Origin: Mycolicibacterium parafortuitum
GTDB taxonomy: Bacteria; Actinomycetota; Actinomycetes; Mycobacteriales; Mycobacteriaceae
Length of the DNA stretch: 64,000 nt
Assembly: GCF_002086815.1 (NCBI RefSeq)
Contig: NZ_MVID01000021.1
Span: forward strand, 1 to 64,000
Direction: 5' to 3'
In this document: positions 9,117-16,137 of the stretch, piece after piece
Position numbering within the stretch: position 1 is the stretch's first letter
Layout: each line of letters starts with the position of its first letter
Program-made: the position numbers and the translations under genes
The notes under the pieces: model-generated
Seen by the model: only the letters and a program-made list of their open reading frames with translations
The model's database searches: none
What the model was told of the DNA's origin: nothing

Positions 9117-9723
9117 TCTTGAGCGCCCGCTCGGCAAGCCCTTTGAACCGCGTCGGCGCGGAGATGACGCGTTCTGGCCGGCTCTCCGGCGTGGGAGCCG
9201 CAGCTGGACGGGGTGCTGTGCGCGGGGTCTCGCGGGATATCCCGCCCGCGAGCGAGCGTGAACCGAACTCGGCGACGGGCGGCAGATCGACCTGCGCGCC
9301 ACGGGCTCTCGGAGCGGCCTGACGGAAGAGGTCCGGCGATTCGCCCGGCGCCACGGGCTCATCCATCGGGGCGATGAACGTCGTGCCTTCGTATTCGGGC
9401 TTGAGCACCACCATGTGGCCGGGTGCCGGCCCCGTGCCTCCGGTCGTGGCGCCCGCCGGCGGCGCGCCGGGATCCGGTGGGGGAGCAGATGTGGTCGCCG
9501 CCATCTGCTCCAGATGGCGGCGCCAGTTCTGCAGGTAGCCGAAGAGCTGTTCGGCGTACGCGCCGGGCGCGGGGGACTGCGGCGGGGGCGTCATCCCCGG
9601 GCACGGCGGGATCAGGTTCGGCGGCGTCATCGCCGCAAGCGGCTCCAGCAGCCGCCGCCAGGCCTGCAGATACTGCAGCAGTTGTGGATCGGCGTCGAAC
9701 GGGGACGGGTCCGGTGTCGTCAC
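9100..9723 (-). CDS. Proline-rich protein with a duplicated helical motif
   Basis: A 207-residue protein I do not recognise. It alternates low-complexity Pro/Ala/Gly segments with short predicted helices. Two of these are near copies: QLLQYLQAWRRLLEPLAAMT (about residues 14-33) and QLFGYLQNWRRHLEQMAATT (about residues 58-77), both containing QLxxYLQxWRRxLE. A third, basic helix lies at the C-terminus (RFKGLAERALKNQ). There is no signal peptide or membrane span. It is the last gene of the accessory operon; its GTG overlaps the TGA of the oxidoreductase gene (GTGA), with GGAGG at 9734-9730. The layout suggests a flexible linker or adaptor that docks helices onto a partner; this is inference. 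Confidence 0.7.
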   Translation of the reverse strand: MTTPDPSPFDADPQLLQYLQAWRRLLEPLAAMTPPNLIPPCPGMTPPPQSPAPGAYAEQLFGYLQNWRRHLEQMAATTSAPPPDPGAPPAGATTGGTGPAPGHMVVLKPEYEGTTFIAPMDEPVAPGESPDLFRQAAPRARGAQVDLPPVAEFGSRSLAGGISRETPRTAPRPAAAPTPESRPERVISAPTRFKGLAERALKNQHTG

Positions 9724-11957
9724 TGTTTACCTCCGGGAGTGGGTCGGGGTGGGCGCAGGAGGTCGATCGGGTGGGGCAGCGAGCGCATGCAGTACTCCGA
9801 GTCGAGCATGCGCAGGCCCCTGGTGTCCGCGGGTTCGCGGTTCTCGACGTCGAACACATAGCAGTAGTCCCCGGCCGGCGTCGGCAGCCGCACCGGGCTG
9901 GACAGGCCCTGGTCGAGGAAGCCGTACGGGAACCGCCACGGCAGTGTGGTTTTCGCGCGGCGGTCGCGGCCGCCGGAGTGTACCCATACGTAGTGGTCGA
10001 GGATCGCGTTCACCGCGTGCCGCGCCGACTCGCATGCGGCCTCCATCGAGGTGATGCGGGTGAAGGTCCTCGTCCACGTGCCCGCGAACACCACCGAGTT
10101 GTGATGCACCTGGTAGCCGCCGTGGCGGGCCTGCCAGACGCCGCGGTGCTCGAGGTCCTCGAGCCAGGCCTCGTCGGGCGGCACCTGGGTGAACGAGGTG
10201 CCGTGCGGATTCCACGGGTCGCCGCCGGGCCGGTTGACCCAGTCCCCGACGATCGGGATGAGATAAGGCGTCTCGTTGCGGACCAGCCGCCCCGACCCCT
10301 GTCCCGCGCCGTCGGCGACCAAACCCCGGTCCAGCGCGTACCAGACCGGCCACGGCAGCAGTTCCTCCGGCGCATTGTCGACATCACTGGTCAGCGCCGT
10401 GACGATCTGCCGCCATACCTCGACCGCGATCTCGTCGGGCGTGCAGTCGCGGGCGGCCTTGCCGCGGCCGGACTCGTCGCGCAGCACGCGCGACGGGGTG
10501 TTGAAGTCGGCGATGTCCACCGACAGCACCGAAACATGGCCGTCCCGAACCAGATTCGGTCTGTTCTCCCACAGTCCGTGCTGGTTGATCGACGACAGGC
10601 CCCATTCCGCTCCCGCGTAGTACATGTGCCCGCGCAGCAGTTGGAACTCGGTGTCGAAGTAGAACTGGATGCCGCTCATCGTCTGGAACCGGTCCCACGG
10701 GACGCGTCCGACCTCGTCGAGCACGTACGGATCGCGCCGGGCGGCCGGTCTCGACTGCTGCGGTTGCAGCGGGCCTCTCGGGGGTGGGACCAAGGTGGCG
10801 AAACCGTCGAGGCCAGCCACGGTGCCGCCGGTGCCCGCGTCGCGCAGGGCGGCGGTGATCCACTCCGCGGCCGGGGCGTCGACGGCGACGACGGTGTAGT
10901 CGGGGGCGACCGTGGTGCCGTCGTCCAGGGTGACCCGGACGCGGGGCCGCAGGTGCGGTGGCCGGTCCGGTTCGGCGCCAGGCGGTTCCAGGCGGGCCGC
11001 GGCGCGGCGGACGAACCGGACACCGAGCGCCACCAGATGCCGATACCAGTGGTCCAGCCATGATTCGGTGGTGGGGCCGTTGAGTACGCCGTCGGCCTTG
11101 TCGTCGCGGCGGGTCATGTTCAGGAACAACTGCAGATAGGTGACGATGTTCGTCCGGGCGTCGCCCCAATTCGGATCGAACGCCACCAGCACGCGCGGCA
11201 TCTCACGCAGCATCGCATCGAAGGCCGGCGAGTAGGTGTACCCGGGTGTGTCGTCGCCGTCGCGGGCGGTGAAGAAGTCGTAGGACGACATGTTCTGGAA
11301 TTCACGGGCCCGGCGCAGCGGACTGGTCACCAGGAACCGCAGCAGCCGGCTCTGGAAGAAGGCGATGTCGTGGGCGGGTAGGCCCATTTTCTCCAGTTGG
11401 CTGATCACGCTGAGGAATTCGGCGAGGCTGCGGGGCAGTTCGCGCGGAAACACCAGCGACGGCCTGCCCGCGACGGTCTGGCCCTGGGTGACCACGCGGC
11501 GCACGTTGTCCATCACGGTGCGGGAGGTCGGCTGCGCGCCGGTGCCGCTGGGTTGTTCGTAGACGGGGATGCGCTGGAACAGATCCCAGATATGGAGGTA
11601 GTACGCGGGAAAGAAGCGGAAGCCGTGCTCGCCGGCCACCGCGCGTTTCGGGGGCCGGGGGGTGCCGCGCCGCCCGGGGAACGCGCGCAGTTCAGCCCGG
11701 CTGCCGCTGTCACTGCCGGGCGTCGAATACTGCGATGCGGCAAGGCCTCCGAGCTTGATCGGCGGGTAGGTGCCGGGCGCTCCGGCGTCGGCGAGCCCGT
11801 TTCGTTCGTCCTCGCGTGACTCATAGACCGTGACGTCGAAGCCCCGCTCGGCGAGCTCGTGCGCGGCGGTCAATCCGGCGATGCCCGCGCCGAGCACCGC
11901 GACGGTGGGGCGCGGGTCGCACGACGCCGGGGTCGGGATCGGGATGGGGTCGGTCAT
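9720..11957 (-). CDS. FAD-dependent oxidoreductase (amine-oxidase / phytoene-desaturase-like fold)
   Basis: A 745-residue flavoprotein. The N-terminal dinucleotide-binding motif is VAVLGAGIAGLTAAHELAE followed by the acidic strand end VTVYE (about residues 18-45). A later GEHGFRFFPAYY stretch matches the FAD-side pattern of the phytoene desaturase/hydroxysqualene dehydroxylase group. It is longer than typical members (about 450-550 residues), with extra segments after the first motif and in the middle. It probably dehydrogenates or otherwise oxidises an isoprenoid, given the prenyl synthase, CrtC-like and SCP2 genes in the same operon. Its ATG overlaps the SCP2 stop (ATGA). Confidence 0.8.
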   Translation of the reverse strand: MTDPIPIPTPASCDPRPTVAVLGAGIAGLTAAHELAERGFDVTVYESREDERNGLADAGAPGTYPPIKLGGLAASQYSTPGSDSGSRAELRAFPGRRGTPRPPKRAVAGEHGFRFFPAYYLHIWDLFQRIPVYEQPSGTGAQPTSRTVMDNVRRVVTQGQTVAGRPSLVFPRELPRSLAEFLSVISQLEKMGLPAHDIAFFQSRLLRFLVTSPLRRAREFQNMSSYDFFTARDGDDTPGYTYSPAFDAMLREMPRVLVAFDPNWGDARTNIVTYLQLFLNMTRRDDKADGVLNGPTTESWLDHWYRHLVALGVRFVRRAAARLEPPGAEPDRPPHLRPRVRVTLDDGTTVAPDYTVVAVDAPAAEWITAALRDAGTGGTVAGLDGFATLVPPPRGPLQPQQSRPAARRDPYVLDEVGRVPWDRFQTMSGIQFYFDTEFQLLRGHMYYAGAEWGLSSINQHGLWENRPNLVRDGHVSVLSVDIADFNTPSRVLRDESGRGKAARDCTPDEIAVEVWRQIVTALTSDVDNAPEELLPWPVWYALDRGLVADGAGQGSGRLVRNETPYLIPIVGDWVNRPGGDPWNPHGTSFTQVPPDEAWLEDLEHRGVWQARHGGYQVHHNSVVFAGTWTRTFTRITSMEAACESARHAVNAILDHYVWVHSGGRDRRAKTTLPWRFPYGFLDQGLSSPVRLPTPAGDYCYVFDVENREPADTRGLRMLDSEYCMRSLPHPIDLLRPPRPTPGGKQ

Positions 11958-12352
11958 GACGCCCTCAACGCATCCAGCAGGCCGTGGTGGCTCGGCGCCC
12001 GCGTCGCGGCGTGTACGTACGCGCGCAGTGTGTCATGCGCGCGCAGGACGTGTTCCAGAGATCCGCGCACCTCGACGGCGCCCGCCTCGACCGCGTCGGT
12101 GAGCGCGACGTGCGCGTCGAGGACATCGAGCATGGTGGCCCGGCTGGTGGTGATGGACACGGCCGCGTCCGCCGGCTCGCCGTCGGTGACGACGAGCCGG
12201 TCCCCGCCCGACAACGAGAACCGTTCTCCGTCGACGGACAGCGCGACGGCGAGCGGTCCCAGCGCGTCGAGGGTGTGCCGGTAGCTGTCCGGGACCTCGG
12301 TTTCCAGCTGCCTGACCGAACGCCGAAGCAGTTCCGAAACGCTTTCAGCCAT
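11954..12352 (-). CDS. SCP2 sterol-carrier domain protein
   Basis: A 132-residue single-domain protein with the SCP2 pattern: an N-terminal helix, then beta strands around VALSVDGERFSLSGGDRLVV and ADAAVSITTSRATMLDVLDA, ending in a helix typical of a lipid-binding tunnel (LEHVLRAHDTLRAYVH). SCP2 domains bind and carry sterols, fatty acyl or isoprenoid chains. It overlaps the CrtC-like gene upstream by 8 bp and the oxidoreductase gene downstream by 4 bp, so translational coupling is likely. I infer that it holds or delivers the hydrophobic intermediate of the operon. Confidence 0.75.
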   Translation of the reverse strand: MAESVSELLRRSVRQLETEVPDSYRHTLDALGPLAVALSVDGERFSLSGGDRLVVTDGEPADAAVSITTSRATMLDVLDAHVALTDAVEAGAVEVRGSLEHVLRAHDTLRAYVHAATRAPSHHGLLDALRAS

Positions 12353-13364
12353 GGAGGAACTCGAATACTCCGGCGCCGGTGAAGTCGAGGGGCCGCCCGG
12401 CGATGGTCCCGGTGACCCGGGCCGTGCCGCTCGTCTCGCACAGCACGGTCGACCGGTCGAGGTGGACCTCGCTGGGATGGACCAGCCGGGCGTAGGACGA
12501 CGCGCGGAACTCGGCGTGCACCGCGTCGGCGCCGCGCCGCGCGGTGATCTCCACGCGTTCCGGTACGCCGGGCACCTGGCCGTCCACGACGAGTCGCATC
12601 GCCGGTGGGAGGGTGCAATCGGCGTCGTGGGCCAGGGTGCCGTGGGTGTGCGTCGTCACCGCGGAGCGCAGCAGCATCGCGGCGGGCTCGTCGTGGTGCC
12701 ACAGGTAGACCGCCTGGGAGTGGAACCGCAACCGGCTCCGGTCGGTCATCTGCAGATACACCAGCGACCACGGATCGGTGCGCTCGGTCGGCAGGACGGT
12801 TCCCCAGGTCCACCCGAAGTCGTCGCCCCACCAGAACCTGCCCCAGTTGTGGTCGTGGTAGGCGAGTTCCCGCTCGAGCCGGTATTCGGCACCGCCGATG
12901 CGCAACCAGCCGTCGGCGCGCAGCCGCGGCACGAACAGCCAGCTCATCCGCCCGGCCCCCACGGGCTGGTTGTTCACCACGAACGGCCGGCTCACCGGGG
13001 TGAAGTCGACCTCGCCGCGGATGCCGTGCCGGGGTAGGTCGAGCTGCACCCGGTAGCCGTCCGGTGTCACGCTCATCCGGCTGTCACCGATGGTCAGCCC
13101 GCCGAAGTCCGGTGACACCGAAAGGTCCTCGGTGCCGAACCGCTCGATGGCGCCCGTCCAGCGCCGGTCATGGGCGATGACGATCACGCGTGGCGCCAGT
13201 TGTGTTCTGCCGTGCACGATCTCGGTGTTCAGGCTGAAGTTGATCAAGATGTGGGCGTCGCGGCCATGTACCACGAAGTGGTGCCACTCCTTGAAGCCGC
13301 GCGGGTCGGCGGCGGCGAGCATCGGGGCGCGGACGAAGTCGCTGCGGGCCAGCACGGCGGTCAT
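12345..13364 (-). CDS. CrtC-like (hydroxyneurosporene synthase / lipocalin-like) protein
   Basis: A protein of about 339 residues, beta-rich throughout. It contains the aromatic signature YHDHNWGRFWWGDDFGWTWG near its middle, like that of the carotenoid 1,2-hydratase CrtC and related two-domain lipocalin-like enzymes. The family adds water to, or otherwise reshapes, isoprenoid or polyketide hydrocarbon chains; the real substrate is unknown. I chose the ATG at 13364, which overlaps the TGA of the gene upstream as ATGA, rather than the in-frame ATG at 13373. Being next to a prenyl synthase and an FAD dehydrogenase supports an isoprenoid substrate. Confidence 0.65.
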   Translation of the reverse strand: MTAVLARSDFVRAPMLAAADPRGFKEWHHFVVHGRDAHILINFSLNTEIVHGRTQLAPRVIVIAHDRRWTGAIERFGTEDLSVSPDFGGLTIGDSRMSVTPDGYRVQLDLPRHGIRGEVDFTPVSRPFVVNNQPVGAGRMSWLFVPRLRADGWLRIGGAEYRLERELAYHDHNWGRFWWGDDFGWTWGTVLPTERTDPWSLVYLQMTDRSRLRFHSQAVYLWHHDEPAAMLLRSAVTTHTHGTLAHDADCTLPPAMRLVVDGQVPGVPERVEITARRGADAVHAEFRASSYARLVHPSEVHLDRSTVLCETSGTARVTGTIAGRPLDFTGAGVFEFLHG

Positions 13365-13618
13365 CGCAGCCACCGACCCGGCTCCGGTGACCCGACGGGG
13401 CCGGCGGGCCCGTCCACGGTCGCGAGTCGTTCGACGGCTCTCCCGAGACTCGCGACGCCGAGCAGCAGGTGCACGAAATCGTCCGGCGGCCCGGCGGCGG
13501 TGCGGCGACGATCTTCGGCCAGCGCTTCGACGAGCTGTCCGAGTGCGACGGCGCCCATCAGGTAGCCGATCAGCGAACTGCGTTCGGCCAGCGCGGGAAC
13601 GGGGTCGGAGAGCGTCAT
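13361..13618 (-). CDS. Small helical protein of unknown function
   Basis: An 85-residue protein that I do not recognise. It is mostly alpha-helical by composition, with two amphipathic helices (SSLIGYLMGAVALGQLVEAL and DDFVHLLLGVASLGRAVERL) that resemble each other (LxGxxxLGxxVExL), so the protein may be an internal duplication. The second helix is followed by a Pro/Gly-rich tail. No signal peptide or confident membrane span is seen. It overlaps both neighbours by 4 bp (ATGA at each end), so it is probably made together with the enzymes of the operon. Confidence 0.65.
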   Translation of the reverse strand: MTLSDPVPALAERSSLIGYLMGAVALGQLVEALAEDRRRTAAGPPDDFVHLLLGVASLGRAVERLATVDGPAGPVGSPEPGRWLR

Positions 13619-14070
13619 GCGAACCCTTCGGGCCGCAGGCGGGACAGCACCGCGTCGTCGAGGCCGTCGGCGATGACGGTGTCGGCGAACAGCGCCGCCC
13701 ACGCGTCCGGCGCGCACCCCGGTGCGGCGGGACCGTCGAGCACGTTGAGGCTCACCGTCTCCCAGACCAGGCGCAGGTTCTCGACGGCTTCGGACGAGGC
13801 GAGGGTGTCGCGCAGCCGTGCCCCGTCGGGGGTCTCGGCGTAGCGCTGCCCCTGGGCGATCAGCAGGTCGTGGATGCGGCGCGCGGCCCCGGGGTTGCCG
13901 AGCACCGCGCGCCGGACGCCGACGAGCAGCTCGAACATCGTGCGTTGGGCGTCGTCGCCCTCGGGTGGTTCGGGCAGCAGCTGCGGCGCCTGACGTTCGA
14001 CGAGGTCGAGGACTGCCTCGCGGACCCGTTCCATCTCGGCGAGCGCGGCCACCAGGTCCTCGGGTTTCAT
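13615..14070 (-). CDS. Helical protein of unknown function
   Basis: A 151-residue acidic, helix-rich protein with no family that I can name. It starts MKPEDLVAALAEMERVREAV, continues with further amphipathic helices, and ends DDAVLSRLRPEGFA. There are no obvious catalytic motifs, cysteine pairs or membrane spans. The ATG at 14070 overlaps the stop of the prenyl synthase gene (ATGA), and its own stop overlaps the next start in the same way. Its position between the prenyl synthase and the downstream enzymes suggests a structural or partner role, but this is inference. Confidence 0.65.
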   Translation of the reverse strand: MKPEDLVAALAEMERVREAVLDLVERQAPQLLPEPPEGDDAQRTMFELLVGVRRAVLGNPGAARRIHDLLIAQGQRYAETPDGARLRDTLASSEAVENLRLVWETVSLNVLDGPAAPGCAPDAWAALFADTVIADGLDDAVLSRLRPEGFA

Positions 14071-15248
14071 CGGGTGCGTCCGTGCACGTAATCGACCAGC
14101 GCGGCCAGCGCGTCGCGATGCCGGCTGGCCGGCAACCAGTCCAGCTCGGCGAGCGCGGCCGCGGCCTGCTGCGCGTGGTGGGCGGCGACGTCCCGGGCGT
14201 GTTCCAGGGATCCGGCCCGGTTCATGAGCTCGAACAGCCAACGGATGTCGGCGAGGGTCTTCGGCGGCGCGATGTGCTGCGTGCGCAGCAGTTCATCGAT
14301 CGCGTCGCGCCCGGCGCGGGAGAGTTCGCCGCGACTCGCGAGCCGGTCCAGCAGCTCGCCGAGCCCCAGTTCGTCGTCGGCGGTCGGGCGCCGCCGCGCC
14401 ATGATCTGCACCCCGCGTTCGCGTTCGGCGGGTTCGGCGCTCCGCAGCGCGTGCAGCAGCATCAGAGTCCGCTTGCCCTCCCACAGGTCGCCGCCGATCT
14501 CCTTGCCGTACGCCTGCGGATCGGCCCGTAGGTTCAGCAGGTCGTCGGTGATCTGGAAGGCGGCACCGAGGTGGCGGCCGAACACCTCCAACGGCGTCAG
14601 CCGGTCCGGGCCCGCACCCGCGGCGATGGCGCCTGCCTGAAGCGGGGTGATGAACGAATACCAGCTGGTCTTCAACTCGACCATCGTGAGGTAGTCGGCG
14701 TCGGTGAGATTCCACGCATTCGCCCGCACCCAGTCGAGCTCGATGGCCTGGCCTTCGACCGTCTTGCGGGTCATGTGCGCGACGGCGCGCAGGATCCGCA
14801 GGGCCGGGCCCAGCCCGACCCGCTCGACGTTGTCGAGCAGGGGCTGCAGGGACAGTGACAGCATCGCGTCGCCCACATTCACGGCGACCGGGATGCCGTG
14901 GGCGATGTGCATGGTGGGTTTGCCGCGCCGCCACCAGGATTCGTCTTCGATGTCGTCGTGGATCAAGAAGGCGTTGTGATACAGCTCGAGGGTCGCGGCG
15001 GTCGGCAGGACGGCTTCGAGGTGGCCGCCGAGCCCCAGACACATCGCGATGCTCAGCGCGGGCCGTAGTGCCTTGCCGCCACGGCGCGGATAGTCGAGAA
15101 CCAGATCCCGCAGCGTGCCCGGCCCGTCGGCGCTGCCGTAGAGCCGGGTGATCTCACCGTCGCACGCTTCCTTGCACAGCGCGAGATATTCCTCGAGGGG
15201 GTTCGGCGGAACCGAGTGTGCCTGTGCCTCAGGCAAGGTCGCGGTCAT
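14067..15248 (-). CDS. Polyprenyl diphosphate synthase (trans-isoprenyl)
   Basis: A 393-residue all-helical prenyltransferase. The substrate site GGKALRPALS is near residue 57; the first Asp-rich motif is HDDIEDE (near residue 97), and the second is QITDDLLNL. The last position of the second motif is Asn rather than the usual Asp of DDxxD, a variant that may still bind magnesium. The enzyme joins isopentenyl units to an allylic diphosphate; chain length cannot be read with confidence. It is the second gene of the accessory operon, 15 bp after the HK97-like gene, and its stop overlaps the next start. A polyprenyl transferase is also a known cargo type of family 2 encapsulins. Confidence 0.9.
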   Translation of the reverse strand: MTATLPEAQAHSVPPNPLEEYLALCKEACDGEITRLYGSADGPGTLRDLVLDYPRRGGKALRPALSIAMCLGLGGHLEAVLPTAATLELYHNAFLIHDDIEDESWWRRGKPTMHIAHGIPVAVNVGDAMLSLSLQPLLDNVERVGLGPALRILRAVAHMTRKTVEGQAIELDWVRANAWNLTDADYLTMVELKTSWYSFITPLQAGAIAAGAGPDRLTPLEVFGRHLGAAFQITDDLLNLRADPQAYGKEIGGDLWEGKRTLMLLHALRSAEPAERERGVQIMARRRPTADDELGLGELLDRLASRGELSRAGRDAIDELLRTQHIAPPKTLADIRWLFELMNRAGSLEHARDVAAHHAQQAAAALAELDWLPASRHRDALAALVDYVHGRTR

Positions 15249-15263
15249 GCCACAGGGCTTCCG

Positions 15264-16040
15264 CTATTTGTCGAGCTTGACGAGGCCGTATTTGTCTTTG
15301 ATCCGTAGTGCATAGCGGACACGCACGGCCAACTTGATGGTGTTGGCACCGTCCTCGCCGAGAACCTCAAGGCTGGGCGGCACACTCACTGCGAGGTCCA
15401 CCGGTTCCTCGCCCGGCGATTCGTCTGCGGCGCCACCGTGAGGAATCCGTTGACGGCGGCCCACCAAAACGGCTCGAGCGTTTGTTGTCGTCGTGGGGGC
15501 TACTTGTTCGGCGCGCTGCAACGAACCGATATTGGCGGTATCCAGTAGCGTCTGCTGCACCGAATACCCGCTCACCAATACGCTGACTTCTTTGAGTCCG
15601 TCGGTGTTCGTAATGAGACACGACGGCGCCCTATAGCCCGCCTTCTCGACGGCGGTGCGCGCATCGATCAAGCTGAGCAGGAGTTTGTCGACGGTCGAGT
15701 TGTTCCAGGTGACGCTGTTAGCTGCGGTCGTCCTCAACGTAGGTATTACGGCGTTGTCCACTTTGGCCGCCAAATCGACGGCCTTGTCGATGATGCGGGC
15801 CAACAGAAAGTCGGGAGAACCAGAGGTCACCGTCGCCAGCGTCACTGTCAGGGGTTCCGAGTCACCCACGACAGCCACCGTGGACGGAATCGCGGTGGTG
15901 ACATCGTCCGCGGGCACTGCGGTCTTCGCGGGATCCCCGGTGTCCCACTGCGGGAGCACCTGCCAGGAGATGCAGCTCGTCTCGAAGGTCTCTTTTATCG
16001 CCTGGTTGGCCACGGCCAATTGTTGAGCGGTCAAATACAT
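15264..16040 (-). CDS. Candidate HK97-fold / encapsulin-like shell protein
   Basis: A 258-residue protein. By eye its layout follows encapsulins: N-terminal helix (LTAQQLAVANQAIKETFETS), a strand leading into a long helix (about residues 75-95, LLARIIDKAVDLAAKVDNAV), then the P/A-domain pattern of a helix followed by GYRAPSCLITNTDGLKEV (about residues 135-155). A C-terminal beta segment follows (VLVGRRQ ... VDLAVSVPPSLEVLG ... IKLAVRVRYALRIKD). No enzyme motif, signal peptide or membrane span is present, and there is no cNMP-binding domain as in family 2B encapsulins. The ATG at 16040 has an excellent ribosome site (AAGGGGGG, 16055-16048). G+C is lower than in neighbours (55-65% in the rows I counted). 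A relic phage capsid protein is the main alternative. Confidence 0.45.
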   Translation of the reverse strand: MYLTAQQLAVANQAIKETFETSCISWQVLPQWDTGDPAKTAVPADDVTTAIPSTVAVVGDSEPLTVTLATVTSGSPDFLLARIIDKAVDLAAKVDNAVIPTLRTTAANSVTWNNSTVDKLLLSLIDARTAVEKAGYRAPSCLITNTDGLKEVSVLVSGYSVQQTLLDTANIGSLQRAEQVAPTTTTNARAVLVGRRQRIPHGGAADESPGEEPVDLAVSVPPSLEVLGEDGANTIKLAVRVRYALRIKDKYGLVKLDK

Positions 16041-16107
16041 TCGGTGACCCCCCTTGCGTGTCGTCAAGATCATGACACTCAGGACGGGCCGCGGGAAGTG
16101 TTCGGCA

Positions 16108-16137
16108 GAGTTTTCTCACTGCCGCGCCAGAAAACTC
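16108..16137 (-). terminator. Inverted repeat between cyclase and HK97-like genes
   Basis: GAGTTTTCT (16108-16116) pairs with AGAAAACTC (16129-16137) around a 12-nt loop. It begins inside the cyclase stop codon and lies 68 bp before the HK97-like start. It may separate the two transcription units as a terminator, or serve as an operator for the accessory operon; no T-run follows. Confidence 0.4.

Noticed and set aside
9423..11063. 546-codon plus-strand frame
   Set aside because: It is antisense to the FAD oxidoreductase gene; the translation has no recognisable domain and is Arg/Gly-rich.
14067..16040. Prophage remnant explanation for the HK97-like gene
   Set aside because: No terminase, portal, protease, tail or integrase gene is near, and the gene is tightly followed by metabolic genes. 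I keep it only as an alternative origin, not as the annotation.
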